A stretch of 64,000 bases of DNA from an uncultured Bacilli bacterium (GTDB taxonomy: Bacteria; Bacillota_I; Bacilli_A; RF39; UBA660), in NCBI GenBank assembly GCA_934096075.1, contig CAKOLN010000003.1:1-64000 (forward strand), read 5' to 3'. Positions 34,791-44,000 of this stretch are shown piece by piece (within the stretch, counting starts at the first letter, position 1; the number at the start of each line of letters is the position of its first letter). The translations under genes were made by a program, and so were the position numbers. The notes under the pieces are model-generated. The model saw only the letters and a list, made by a program, of their open reading frames with translations. It made no database searches and was not told the DNA's origin.

Positions 34791-35220
34791 AATAATATGT
34801 ATAGGTAAAATAAAAGAAAAATATCTAACAGATTTAATAAACGATTATCAAAAAAGAATAAACAAATATCATAAATTAGAAATAATTGAACTAAAAGATT
34901 CCAACATAAATAATGAGAAAGAAGAAATACTTAAACATATAAAAACTTCTGATTACATTATATCAATGTGTATAGAAGGCAAGTTATTAACAACTTTAGA
35001 ATTAAAAGATAAAATAGAAAGTCTTATGCTAAATGGTAACTCAAATATAACATTTATAATAGGTGGTTCTGATGGAATACATGATGAAATAAAAAGACTA
35101 AGCAATGAATTAATATCTTTCTCAAAACTAACATTTCCTCATGGTTTATTTAGAGGGATACTATTAGAACAAATATATAGAATATTTAAAATAATGAATA
35201 ATGAAACCTACCATAAGTAG
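34783..35220 (+). CDS. rlmH: 23S rRNA pseudouridine1915 N3-methyltransferase RlmH
   Basis: A SPOUT-fold methyltransferase acting on 23S rRNA helix 69. The knot region shows FIIGGSDGIHDEIKR and the C-terminal LTFPHGLFRGILLEQIYRIF (read in pieces). It ends NNETYHK, close to the usual NxPYHK/R. Length is 145 residues, slightly short of the common 155-160. It is the last gene of the rplI operon and its stop lies inside a terminator. Confidence 0.96.
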   Translation: MIKIICIGKIKEKYLTDLINDYQKRINKYHKLEIIELKDSNINNEKEEILKHIKTSDYIISMCIEGKLLTTLELKDKIESLMLNGNSNITFIIGGSDGIHDEIKRLSNELISFSKLTFPHGLFRGILLEQIYRIFKIMNNETYHK

Positions 35221-35226
35221 GTTTTT
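35204..35226 (+). terminator. Terminator of the rplI-rlmH operon
   Basis: AAACCTAC and GTAGGTTT with a five-base loop, followed by T5 within the run. It spans the rlmH stop codon. Confidence 0.85.
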
Positions 35227-35303
35227 ACTTTTAAAATCATACTAGTTTATTTTAACCAAACATAATATAATATAAGTATAAATAAAAAGATAAGGAGAAC
35301 AAA

Positions 35304-35786
35304 ATGAAGAAAATATTCTTAATTGCAATTTGCATACTTATAATAGGATGTCAAAAAGAAGAAAATATTTATACTATAAAAGCAAACATTGAGGAAAATA
35401 TTCTTAAGAATAAAGACTACAATAATTTAAGTTCATGTAAAATTGATGAAATCAATAATACAATAACTATAGAATTAATCAATAATAGTGAAGAAGAACA
35501 AGAATGGTTTAAAAATAATATATCAAATTCAAATAAACTAATATTTAAGCAAGGAAAAGAAATTAAACAAGAAGAACTAACTTATGTTTATAATTATATT
35601 AACGATTACATAAATTCAAATGGGCAAATAGAAAATTATACAGGTCATTACATAGATGAAATATGTAATAGTGTTGTAGTGAGTTTATTAGAAAATAACC
35701 AAAAACATCAAAATAATTTTAAACAAAACATAATTGATTCTAATCTAATAGAATTTAAAAAAGGAAATTATGGTATAGACCAATAA
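35304..35786 (+). CDS. Lipoprotein with an internal duplication, function unknown
   Basis: A 160-residue protein with a lipoprotein signal peptide ending LIIGC (about residues 12-16). The mature part consists of two similar blocks of about 50 residues. The first runs from SCKIDEINNTITIEL to SNKLIFKQG, the second from HYIDEICNSVVVSLL to SNLIEFKKG. Both have a Cys, an IDE.N pattern and an F-K-x-G end. I do not recognise the family. It has a GGAGA ribosome site, its own promoter region and its own terminator. Confidence 0.7.
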   Translation: MKKIFLIAICILIIGCQKEENIYTIKANIEENILKNKDYNNLSSCKIDEINNTITIELINNSEEEQEWFKNNISNSNKLIFKQGKEIKQEELTYVYNYINDYINSNGQIENYTGHYIDEICNSVVVSLLENNQKHQNNFKQNIIDSNLIEFKKGNYGIDQ

Positions 35787-35787
35787 C

Positions 35788-35815
35788 AAGTATCTACTCG
35801 AACTAGATACTTTTT
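35788..35815 (+). terminator. Terminator after the lipoprotein gene (repeat copy A)
   Basis: AAGTATCTA and TAGATACTT with a CTCGAAC loop, then T5. The 28 bases are identical to 38570-38597. Confidence 0.85.
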
Positions 35816-35870
35816 AACTTGCTTAAAAAAATATTGTATTATATAATTTAAGTAGAAAGTAGGGAATGTA

Positions 35871-38567
35871 ATGAAAAAAATTATTTATGTTTTAATGGGA
35901 TTAATTATTATAATAAGTCCTAAATTTTTACAGGCAGAAATACCAGATGACTTTAAAAATTTACCAATTTATGAAAAAAATAATAATTACTACATAGATG
36001 TAAATGTGGTAAATCCACAATATTTTATAGATAACTATTGCGTACAAGAAAATAAACAATGGAGTGACATTGAAAACTGTAGAGATCAAAAGTACTTTTT
36101 ATTAATCAATATGCTTCAATCATCTCTTAAATTAGATGAAAATTATTTTTATAATGTTAACTCAACAGCTGAAACAATAACTATTTATAATAAAGAAACA
36201 AGTACAGAGATAACAACATATTTAAATTTTAAGGATGCTGAAATAGCTATAGTAAAATCTTTAGCAACCTATAGAATAAATAATAAAAACTATAGAAGTT
36301 ATAATGTTTTACCAGCAATAAAATATACATTGGCATACAATGAAAACAAAAATAAAATATTATATAATCGCGAACTTAATACAATTTTGTCTAAAAATGG
36401 AATGACAATCGAAATAGATAGTAATTTAACTAATTATCCAAAACAAATTAAGTATAATATATTAAAAAATGGTGTTATTTACTTTTCAGATTATATATAT
36501 AGTGATTTTTATTACACCCTTCATGTTGAACCTATAACTTATGAAGAAAGACTAGATGAATTAAGTGATGAATACATAAAAGAAACCATATCAAAATTAC
36601 TAAAAAACTATTTTAAAAATAGTACTATTACGATAGGAACATTAAATAGAGACACAAAACAATTAGCAATTACAATAGATTCAATAGATTTTAATTTCAA
36701 TTTAATAGTTGATAAAAATAAAATGTATGACTTTAATGAACATAACGAAACTTATTCTGACAATAACATTTATTTAGAAGATATAAATAACCAATTTTCA
36801 GTAGATACAGCTTTTATAACAGAAGATGTAACTAATAAAGTAAAATTAACTAATATAAATATTGAAAGTGCCTATGAATTAAAGCTAAATGAATTAGAAA
36901 GTAAAAAAACAGTTACTAATTTTGATAATAATGTTATGATATACCTTCCAACTAATAAAGAAAAACTTGTTGGAGCCGAAGTTACAGTTAATTACTACAA
37001 AGACTACTTATCAAAAGGTGAAAAACTTAAGGGGTCAATAGTTAATTATAACAATAAGACTTATGTAAAAATAGAAACAAATAAAGTTGGTATCTATGCT
37101 ATAGATAATACACCTTACTTAGGAGATTCTTTAAAAGACTTACCAATAACTATAATTGATAATGATCATTTTCTAATAACATTTGATACGGTAGATCCAA
37201 AAATAATAGTAAAAGAAAGTCATATGTTTGATTTAACACCAGAATATAAAGAAAAAATATTTAAAGAGGCATATGTTTCAATTTATGATTCAACAACAGG
37301 AAATTATAAAGAAGTTACTGATCCTGATGAGAGAAAAAAAGTAATGACAGATGAATGGTACAACAAATATATAGAACAAGAAAAGAATGGTTATGTTAAT
37401 TCAATAATAGATTTATATGTCAAGAAGGTTAACCCAAAAGCAGAAATTTTATACGCTTTAGCAAGTAACACACGCAATACGGAAATTTTATATACAAAAC
37501 AATATAATAAAAAAGATTTTGAATCTGCTACAAATATACTTAATAAAATAAAAGATAAATATGAAACAAAAGGTTTAAGAGCGATAAATTCAATTAGATT
37601 ATATGGCGCACAAGATGCTGTCTTTGAAAATAATGATAAAGCACTTTATATATTTGATGATTTTAAAGAATATGTAATGTCAGTACCTGAAGAATATGAC
37701 TTTGTATTTAGTATCGGTGGAACTGGTGGAGGAAACGGTGGCGGAGGAAATGAAGTAACCGTTGGAATTGTAAAAGATGGAACACTATTAAATGTTGGAC
37801 ATACATCATTTTCTTATGAATATTTTCTATATGTTGATAAAAAACAACCAGGAACAACTTTAGAAAAGGGACTAGAAATTCTAAAAAAATACTTCAAAAA
37901 TTTACCTTTTGAATATAAGGAAGTAGAAGGATATAAAGATGATTGCTTAATAGATTACTCAGAAGAAGAATGTGGAGAATTCATAGAATTAACAATAGAC
38001 GGAAAATTTACATTAGCACTTATCAAAGAAAAAGAAGACTACAAAATAGAAGATAATTATGTAAGAAGTAATGATGAACATGTGGCTATAGAAAGTGATT
38101 CATACGATGTAGCACCGGATACAGTTGTTAAAAGCGAAAATGTATCTGATAACAAGGAATTAAAACACTTTGGTTTAGAAAGTGCATTCGATATCAAATT
38201 AATTCAATTAATAGGTGGAATATATAAAAAGAATATAGATGGAACTGTTACAGTGTACTTACCTACTATAAGAAAAAATATAGGAGAAAAAGTAAAAATC
38301 TATTATATAAAGGACGATTATACTATAGGAGAAACTTTAATAGGAGAAGTAGTAAAATATAATAACAAATATATGATTAAATTTGAAACAAATCACTTTA
38401 GTATATATGGCATAGAAAAAATGAATTCAAAAATTAATTCAGAAGAAATAGAAAATCCACAAACTGGGGATAATATTTACAACTCATTTATTATACTAGT
38501 AACAAGCATACTATCCATATCGCTTATAATAATAAGCCAAATTAAAAAACAAAAAAATAACTATTAA
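35871..38567 (+). CDS. Large secreted protein with a sortase-type NPQTG anchor
   Basis: An 898-residue surface protein. It has a signal peptide (about 1-22) and a C-terminal sorting signal: NPQTGD, a hydrophobic segment (FIILVTSILSISLIII) and a basic tail (KKQKNNY). Sortases that take NPxTG-type motifs are known. Two related domains are visible. One is near residues 335-420 (MIYLPTNKEKLVGAEVTVNYYK ... GIYAIDN, read in pieces); the other is near 780-860 (VTVYLPTIRKNIGEKVKIYYIK ... SIYGIEK, read in pieces). A Gly-rich bend (GGTGGGNGGGGNE) sits near 620. I do not recognise the rest. No sortase gene is in the window. Confidence 0.75.
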   Translation: MKKIIYVLMGLIIIISPKFLQAEIPDDFKNLPIYEKNNNYYIDVNVVNPQYFIDNYCVQENKQWSDIENCRDQKYFLLINMLQSSLKLDENYFYNVNSTAETITIYNKETSTEITTYLNFKDAEIAIVKSLATYRINNKNYRSYNVLPAIKYTLAYNENKNKILYNRELNTILSKNGMTIEIDSNLTNYPKQIKYNILKNGVIYFSDYIYSDFYYTLHVEPITYEERLDELSDEYIKETISKLLKNYFKNSTITIGTLNRDTKQLAITIDSIDFNFNLIVDKNKMYDFNEHNETYSDNNIYLEDINNQFSVDTAFITEDVTNKVKLTNINIESAYELKLNELESKKTVTNFDNNVMIYLPTNKEKLVGAEVTVNYYKDYLSKGEKLKGSIVNYNNKTYVKIETNKVGIYAIDNTPYLGDSLKDLPITIIDNDHFLITFDTVDPKIIVKESHMFDLTPEYKEKIFKEAYVSIYDSTTGNYKEVTDPDERKKVMTDEWYNKYIEQEKNGYVNSIIDLYVKKVNPKAEILYALASNTRNTEILYTKQYNKKDFESATNILNKIKDKYETKGLRAINSIRLYGAQDAVFENNDKALYIFDDFKEYVMSVPEEYDFVFSIGGTGGGNGGGGNEVTVGIVKDGTLLNVGHTSFSYEYFLYVDKKQPGTTLEKGLEILKKYFKNLPFEYKEVEGYKDDCLIDYSEEECGEFIELTIDGKFTLALIKEKEDYKIEDNYVRSNDEHVAIESDSYDVAPDTVVKSENVSDNKELKHFGLESAFDIKLIQLIGGIYKKNIDGTVTVYLPTIRKNIGEKVKIYYIKDDYTIGETLIGEVVKYNNKYMIKFETNHFSIYGIEKMNSKINSEEIENPQTGDNIYNSFIILVTSILSISLIIISQIKKQKNNY

Positions 38568-38569
38568 CA

Positions 38570-38597
38570 AAGTATCTACTCGAACTAGATACTTTTT
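38570..38597 (+). terminator. Terminator after the surface-protein gene (repeat copy B)
   Basis: Identical over 28 bases to 35788-35815: AAGTATCTA, CTCGAAC loop, TAGATACTT, then T-run. Confidence 0.85.
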
Positions 38598-38669
38598 TCC
38601 TTCTTAATATAGAAATAAACTACATTATTTGATATAATGTATCTGTATAAGAATAAAAAGGAATAAAAT

Positions 38670-39536
38670 ATGAATAAGAATAAAAAGAATATAATAAATT
38701 TATTTATGTTTATAATAGGTATAACAATAGTATCAATAACATTTAATACTTTGTGTGTTCCAAAAAACATAGTAATTGGAGGAGTTAGTGGAATAGCAGT
38801 AATATTTAATTACTTATTCAAAATAGATGTTACGACTACATTACTTATTGGAAACATATTATTAATAGTAATGGGAGTATTAGTACTAGGATTTAAAGAT
38901 ACAATACCAAGTATCATTGGCTCATTCATATATACATTAGGAGTATATCTAACTGAAAATCTAATAACAGTACAAATTGATTCAATCTTTCTTAACATAG
39001 TAGCTGTAGGAGTATTATATGGAATAGGATGTACCTTAATATATCTAGCAGGTTATTCAACAGGTGGAACTGACATACTTGGAATAATATTTCAAAAAAA
39101 ATTAGGGTATCCATTAGGAAGAGCATTACTAATAATAAACATACTAATCTTAATATTTGGTACAGTAGTATTTGGACCTGAAATGCTAATAATAGGACTT
39201 GTTATAAGATACTTAGAAAGCAGAATAATAGATAACTTCCTAATTGGAATAAGTGACTCTAAAGTATTATTCATAAATACTGAAAAAGAAGAAGAAATAA
39301 ATAATTATATAATACATGAAATAAAAAGCGGAACAAGTGAAATAAAAATAAAAAGTGGTTATAAAGGAATACATAAAAATTTATTAATGTGTGTAGTACC
39401 TACAGAAAAGTATATGCTATTAAAAGAAGAAATAAAGAAAATAGACAAAGATGCTTTTATAACTGTACTAGATGCATATGAAGTATATGGTGGTACAAAT
39501 AGGTATAAACTACCATTACATGACCTAAGAATATAA
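38670..39536 (+). CDS. YitT-family membrane protein
   Basis: A 288-residue protein with five to six membrane segments in the first 190 residues (for example GISGIAVIFNYLF and GCTLIYLAGYSTGGTDILGIIF, read in pieces). A soluble C-terminal DUF2179 domain follows (about 200-285), ending in VLDAYEVYGGTNRY. This is the YitT family found widely in Firmicutes; its biochemical role is not established. A TATAAT lies near 38632 and a weak AAGGA precedes the start. It stands alone between the surface protein and ftsE. Confidence 0.85.
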   Translation: MNKNKKNIINLFMFIIGITIVSITFNTLCVPKNIVIGGVSGIAVIFNYLFKIDVTTTLLIGNILLIVMGVLVLGFKDTIPSIIGSFIYTLGVYLTENLITVQIDSIFLNIVAVGVLYGIGCTLIYLAGYSTGGTDILGIIFQKKLGYPLGRALLIINILILIFGTVVFGPEMLIIGLVIRYLESRIIDNFLIGISDSKVLFINTEKEEEINNYIIHEIKSGTSEIKIKSGYKGIHKNLLMCVVPTEKYMLLKEEIKKIDKDAFITVLDAYEVYGGTNRYKLPLHDLRI

Positions 39537-39560
39537 TGTATAATTGAAGTGGAGGTAAAA

Positions 39561-40247
39561 ATGAACTTAATTGAAGTGAGAAATGTATATAAACAATATA
39601 GAAATGGTGTAACAGCCTTATGTGATATAAATCTTTCAATACCTAAAGGAGACTTTGTTTTTGTCATCGGATCAACAGCATCAGGTAAAAGTACACTAAT
39701 AAAATTACTATATAGACAAGAAAAGCCAACTAAAGGAGAAGTATATGTAGGTGGAATAAATGTAGCAAAACTAAGAAACAGAAAAGTTTACATACTTAGA
39801 AGAAAAATAGGTATAGTATTCCAAGACTATAAACTATTACCACAAATGACTGTATTTGAAAATGTTGCATTTGCATTAGAAATATATGGATTACCAGAAA
39901 AAGAAATAAGAAAAAAAGTAATGACAGCCATAGAAAAAGTAGGACTAAAAGAAAAATTTAGAAGTTATCCAGATGAATTATCAGGTGGAGAACAACAAAG
40001 AGTATCAATCGCAAGAGCAATAGTAAATAACCCTAAAATACTAATATGCGATGAACCTACAGGTAATCTAGATCCAGACACATCAATGGGAATAATGGAA
40101 ATAATAAATAAAATAAATGAAGAAGGAACAACAATAATAATGGCAACACATGATAAAGACATAGTTAACAAATACAAAAAAAGAGTAATAACTTTAGAAA
40201 AAGGTATCCTTATTGGAGATAAAGAAAAAGGAGGATACAGTAAATAA
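39561..40247 (+). CDS. ftsE: Cell-division ATPase FtsE
   Basis: ABC ATPase that powers the FtsX membrane partner to control a cell-wall hydrolase at division. Walker A reads GSTASGKST, the signature is LSGGEQQRVSIARA and Walker B is ILICDEPTGNLD. Length is about 228 residues. The start at 39561 has GGAGGT five bases upstream; a GTG twelve bases earlier is an alternative. The stop TAATG overlaps the ftsX start by one base. Confidence 0.95.
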   Translation: MNLIEVRNVYKQYRNGVTALCDINLSIPKGDFVFVIGSTASGKSTLIKLLYRQEKPTKGEVYVGGINVAKLRNRKVYILRRKIGIVFQDYKLLPQMTVFENVAFALEIYGLPEKEIRKKVMTAIEKVGLKEKFRSYPDELSGGEQQRVSIARAIVNNPKILICDEPTGNLDPDTSMGIMEIINKINEEGTTIIMATHDKDIVNKYKKRVITLEKGILIGDKEKGGYSK

Positions 40248-41146
40248 TGAAAGCATTTAGAATATTAAGAAATAATTTAAAAGATGGATTTAAAAGTGTA
40301 TTTAGAAACTTTTCTCTAAGCCTAGCAAGTATAAGTTGTATAACAATAACTTTAATCTTAGTAGCCGTTTCAATAATACTATCAGAAAACATAAAAAACT
40401 TTACTGATGACATAGAAAAAGATGTAACAATAGTAGTATATGTTGATAAAGATGCTACTGAAGATGACAGAAAAGCAATTGAACTTAAAATAGACTTCTT
40501 AGACAACATAGAAAGTGTAACATTCATGTCAAAAGAAGACATTAGAAAAGACATGGCAAGTGATTCTGATGGTTTAGGTACAATATTAAATGAATATGAT
40601 GAGACAAATAATCCATTATTGGATGAATATCTAGTAAAAGTAAAAGATACTGAAAAAATAGGTGTAACAGCCAAAAAAATTGAAGGAATAGACAAAGTAA
40701 ACACAGTTAAATATGGAGAAGGAATGGTAGAAGAATTAGTAAAAATCTTCGACATAGTCAAGAAAATAACACTAGGTATAGTTGCCGGACTTATAATAGT
40801 AACTGCATTCTTAATAAGTAACACAATAAAAATAACTATATCTAATAGAAAAAGACAAATAGAAATAATGAGATTAGTTGGAGCATCAAACTCCTACATA
40901 AAATTACCTTTCTTCTTTGAAGGTATAATACTTGGATTCTTAGGAAGTATACTACCTATACTAATAAGTTGTTATGGTTACATAATTCTTTATGATAAAC
41001 TAGGTGGAATTCTATTTACAGAAGTAATAAGTTTAGTAAGCCCAGAAAAAATATTATTAAACTTATCAATAATATTAGTATCTATTGGTGTATTAGTAGG
41101 TGCCTTTGGTTCATATAAAGCTGTAAGGAGGTACTTAAAAATATAA
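40247..41146 (+). CDS. ftsX: Cell-division protein FtsX
   Basis: Four-helix permease-like partner of FtsE. It has a membrane segment near residues 23-45, an extracellular domain (about 46-170) and three C-terminal membrane segments containing ISNRKRQIEIMRLVGASN, the loop that contacts FtsE. Length is 299 residues, normal. It overlaps ftsE by one base and the M23 gene by one base. Confidence 0.95.
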   Translation: MKAFRILRNNLKDGFKSVFRNFSLSLASISCITITLILVAVSIILSENIKNFTDDIEKDVTIVVYVDKDATEDDRKAIELKIDFLDNIESVTFMSKEDIRKDMASDSDGLGTILNEYDETNNPLLDEYLVKVKDTEKIGVTAKKIEGIDKVNTVKYGEGMVEELVKIFDIVKKITLGIVAGLIIVTAFLISNTIKITISNRKRQIEIMRLVGASNSYIKLPFFFEGIILGFLGSILPILISCYGYIILYDKLGGILFTEVISLVSPEKILLNLSIILVSIGVLVGAFGSYKAVRRYLKI

Positions 41147-42336
41147 TGAAGAAAAAAGTAGTATTAATTATATTATTACTAGGAATATTCTTCTCATTGC
41201 CAACTAAAAGTAATGCTACAACATTAGGAGACTTATATGATGAATTGTATGAACTAAGACAAGAAAAAGAAGAACAAGATAATCAAAAACAAATGTCAGA
41301 AGAAGAATACAGAAAAACTAGTAATGAAATAATGACAACTGAACAAAACATAGAAAACTTGAATAAAAGAATACAAGAAGCAACGGAAAAAATCGCGGAA
41401 TTAGAAACTGAAATAAAAAAGAAAGAAGAAGAAACTAAAAAAATACTTGTATTTTTACAAGTAACAAGTGGTGAAAAATCATACTTAGAGTACATCTTTA
41501 AAGCAAAAACATTTACTGATTTTATTCACAGAGTTTCAGTAGTAGAACAATTAAGTAAATATAATTCTAACTTAATAAAAGAAATGAATGATTTAATAAA
41601 ACAAAATAATGAATTAAAAGAACAACTTAAGAATGATATTAAAACTCAAGAATCTGAAAGAGAAAAATTAAAAGTTAAACTATCTGAAATAGGAAGTAGA
41701 ATAGATGAATTAGATGATGAAGCAATATCAATAGATGCTAAAATTAGTACTCAAGAAAGTCTAATAGCGTTCTACGAAGATATGGGGTGTACTGACAAAA
41801 GTGATAACCTAGCAACTTGTGGAGACACTGTACCTACTGCAACAGGTTTCTTAAGACCAGTTAACAAAGGAATAATAATGAGTTGGTTTGGTTATAGATC
41901 AGATCCGTTTAGTGGAAGTTTATCATACCATAGTGGTCTAGATATATCAGACTCTTCTCCTGCAGAAGGAAAAGATGTTTACCCAGTCGCACCAGGAATA
42001 GTTAGTACTATTCAAAGATGGAGTTGTGGAGGAAATGTTATATTTATATATCACAACATAAATGGTAAAAACTATACATCAGTTTATATGCATTTATTAG
42101 ATACTGCAGACACACAAGTCGGCGATGTAGTAACAACAAATCAAGTAATTGCACATATGGGTGGATACTCGACAAGTACTTCTCATGGTGGTTATGACTA
42201 TTGTACAACAGGCGCACACCTTCACTTATCTATATGTGATGGCCATGTAACTGCTGGAGCATATCGTTCATCATTAATTGATCCAACATCAGTAATATAC
42301 TTCCCAGATGGTTGGTTCTATGGAAGAGATTGGTAA
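41146..42336 (+). CDS. Secreted M23 peptidase with coiled coil (FtsEX-controlled hydrolase)
   Basis: A 396-residue secreted protein. A signal peptide (about 1-25) is followed by two coiled-coil stretches (about 28-115 and 125-200) and a C-terminal M23 domain with intact zinc motifs HSGLDI and HLHLSI. The layout is that of EnvC and PcsB-like division hydrolases, in which the coiled coil binds the outer domain of FtsX. The one-base overlap with ftsX makes it the likely target of FtsEX. B. subtilis instead uses CwlO, with another catalytic domain. Unlike EnvC, which is inactive, the catalytic residues are complete. Confidence 0.88.
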   Translation: MKKKVVLIILLLGIFFSLPTKSNATTLGDLYDELYELRQEKEEQDNQKQMSEEEYRKTSNEIMTTEQNIENLNKRIQEATEKIAELETEIKKKEEETKKILVFLQVTSGEKSYLEYIFKAKTFTDFIHRVSVVEQLSKYNSNLIKEMNDLIKQNNELKEQLKNDIKTQESEREKLKVKLSEIGSRIDELDDEAISIDAKISTQESLIAFYEDMGCTDKSDNLATCGDTVPTATGFLRPVNKGIIMSWFGYRSDPFSGSLSYHSGLDISDSSPAEGKDVYPVAPGIVSTIQRWSCGGNVIFIYHNINGKNYTSVYMHLLDTADTQVGDVVTTNQVIAHMGGYSTSTSHGGYDYCTTGAHLHLSICDGHVTAGAYRSSLIDPTSVIYFPDGWFYGRDW

Positions 42337-42365
42337 GAGTCTTACAAAAGTAAGATTCTTTTCTT
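42335..42365 (+). terminator. Terminator of the ftsEX operon
   Basis: AAGAGTCTTAC and GTAAGATTCTT (one G-U pair), then TTTCTT. Confidence 0.85.
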
Positions 42366-42410
42366 AAATAATCAAATGTGATATAATTTACTCAAGAAAA
42401 GAGGTGTACT

Positions 42411-43334
42411 ATGTCTTTTACAACAAATATAAAAAATGAAATGTTAAATCTTGAATATCCAGAAACAGAAATAATCGCAGAACTGTCAGCAATTATTAAC
42501 ATTTCCGCTGAAATAAAAAAAGATTCCTTCGAAATATATACAGAAAACATAGGAGTATCAAGAAGAATATATACACTCATAAAAAACTTATTCAATCAAA
42601 AAATTGAAATAACAACACAAGAAATTAACAGACTAAACAAAAACTACATAGTAAATATATCAGTAGAAGACAAAGATAAAAAAATATTAAAAACACTTAA
42701 TATAATAGATGAAAATAACAAAAGAAGATACATACCAGAAGATTACATAACTGATAACTTAGAAGAAAAAAAAGCTTATCTAAGAGGTGCATTTTTAATA
42801 TGTGGTAGTGTTAATGATCCAAAAACAAGTAGATATCATTTAGAATTTATAATAGATAACAAAAAAGTTGCAAATTTTATAAATAAATTATTAAATGACT
42901 TAAATTTTTCAAGCAAAGTATTAAAAAGAGAAAGACATTACATGGTATACATAAAAGAATCAGAAAAAATAAGTGACTTTATAAAACTATTAAATGCATA
43001 TAACAGTTTATTCTATTATGAAGACATAAGAATATATAGAGATCACAAAAATATGACCAATAGACTAAATAACTGTGAACAAGCAAATATAGACAAAATT
43101 GTATTTTCTTCAAATGAACAATTAGAAAACATAAAAAAACTAAAAGAAATATATGACTTTGATCTGCTTGATGATAAAATAAAAGAAGTATGCATTTATA
43201 AAGAAAAATACCCAGAAAGTTCTATGGGCGAACTAGCTGAAATTATAAGTATGGAAACAGGCTCTAATATAACAAAAAGTGGTATAAATCATAGATTTAG
43301 AAAAATAAAAGAAATGGTAAATAAGAAATCTTAA
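42411..43334 (+). CDS. whiA: WhiA-family DNA-binding protein
   Basis: WhiA has a LAGLIDADG-like N-terminal domain and a C-terminal helix-turn-helix. It controls sporulation in Streptomyces and affects division in Bacillus. The start MSFTTNIKNEM, the CELSAI-like AELSAIINIS, the LRGAFLICGSV stretch, and the C-terminal MGELAEIISMETGSNITKSGINHRFRK (read in pieces) are typical. Length is 307 residues. AGGTGT precedes the ATG. In B. subtilis whiA follows yvcJ and yvcK; here those are missing. Confidence 0.93.
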   Translation: MSFTTNIKNEMLNLEYPETEIIAELSAIINISAEIKKDSFEIYTENIGVSRRIYTLIKNLFNQKIEITTQEINRLNKNYIVNISVEDKDKKILKTLNIIDENNKRRYIPEDYITDNLEEKKAYLRGAFLICGSVNDPKTSRYHLEFIIDNKKVANFINKLLNDLNFSSKVLKRERHYMVYIKESEKISDFIKLLNAYNSLFYYEDIRIYRDHKNMTNRLNNCEQANIDKIVFSSNEQLENIKKLKEIYDFDLLDDKIKEVCIYKEKYPESSMGELAEIISMETGSNITKSGINHRFRKIKEMVNKKS

Positions 43335-43350
43335 AAATTTAGGAGTAGTT

Positions 43351-43944
43351 ATGAAAAAATTAAATAAAATAATATTAATCTTATTTTTAGTGTGTATAAC
43401 TGTTGGTTTATCAACAAATTTTTATATTATATATAACACTAAAGACAAAATTGTTAACAATTATAATGAACTAAAAGACATCTCAGCAATAGTAGTATTG
43501 GGTGCCGGAGTAAAAAATAATGAACCAAGCCCTATACTAAAAGACAGGCTAGATGAAGGAATAAAACTTTATAATGAAGGAATTTCATCAAAAATAATAA
43601 TGAGTGGAGATGGAACACATCAAGAAAGAAATGAAGTCGCAGTAATGAAAAATTATGCAATTAAACAAGGTATACCAGAAGAAAATATAATAACTGACCA
43701 ATATGGCCTATCAACATATGATACTATTAAAAACATGAAAGAAACTTATAAACTAAATAAAATAATATTAGTAACACAAAAATATCACTTATACCGAGCA
43801 CTATACATTTCTGATAAATACAAATTAGATTCATATGGTTCACCATCAGACTTAAGAAAACATAGTGGTGTTTTATATAGAGAATCAAGAGAATTACTTG
43901 CCAGAACTAAAGACTTCTTTAAATGTTTAGCTACATTAAACTAA
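43351..43944 (+). CDS. DUF218 / SanA-YdcF family membrane protein
   Basis: A 197-residue protein with an N-terminal membrane segment (about 5-25) and a DUF218 domain. VVLGAGV, RLDEGIKLYNEG, IIMSGDG, E.A.MKNYAIKQGIP and STYDTIKN mark the family. It includes SanA (vancomycin sensitivity) and ElyC (envelope biogenesis) of E. coli; the precise reaction is unknown. It follows whiA by 16 bases with AGGAG upstream, so the two are probably cotranscribed. Confidence 0.85.
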   Translation: MKKLNKIILILFLVCITVGLSTNFYIIYNTKDKIVNNYNELKDISAIVVLGAGVKNNEPSPILKDRLDEGIKLYNEGISSKIIMSGDGTHQERNEVAVMKNYAIKQGIPEENIITDQYGLSTYDTIKNMKETYKLNKIILVTQKYHLYRALYISDKYKLDSYGSPSDLRKHSGVLYRESRELLARTKDFFKCLATLN

Positions 43945-44000
43945 AGATTTACATAAAAATCAAATAGTGTTATAATACATCTCATCAGAAGGGGGATACT

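Noticed and set aside
40210..40824. A 204-codon minus-strand frame over ftsX
   Set aside because: Antisense to a clear ftsX; Ser/Ile-rich, no ribosome site and no recognisable domain.
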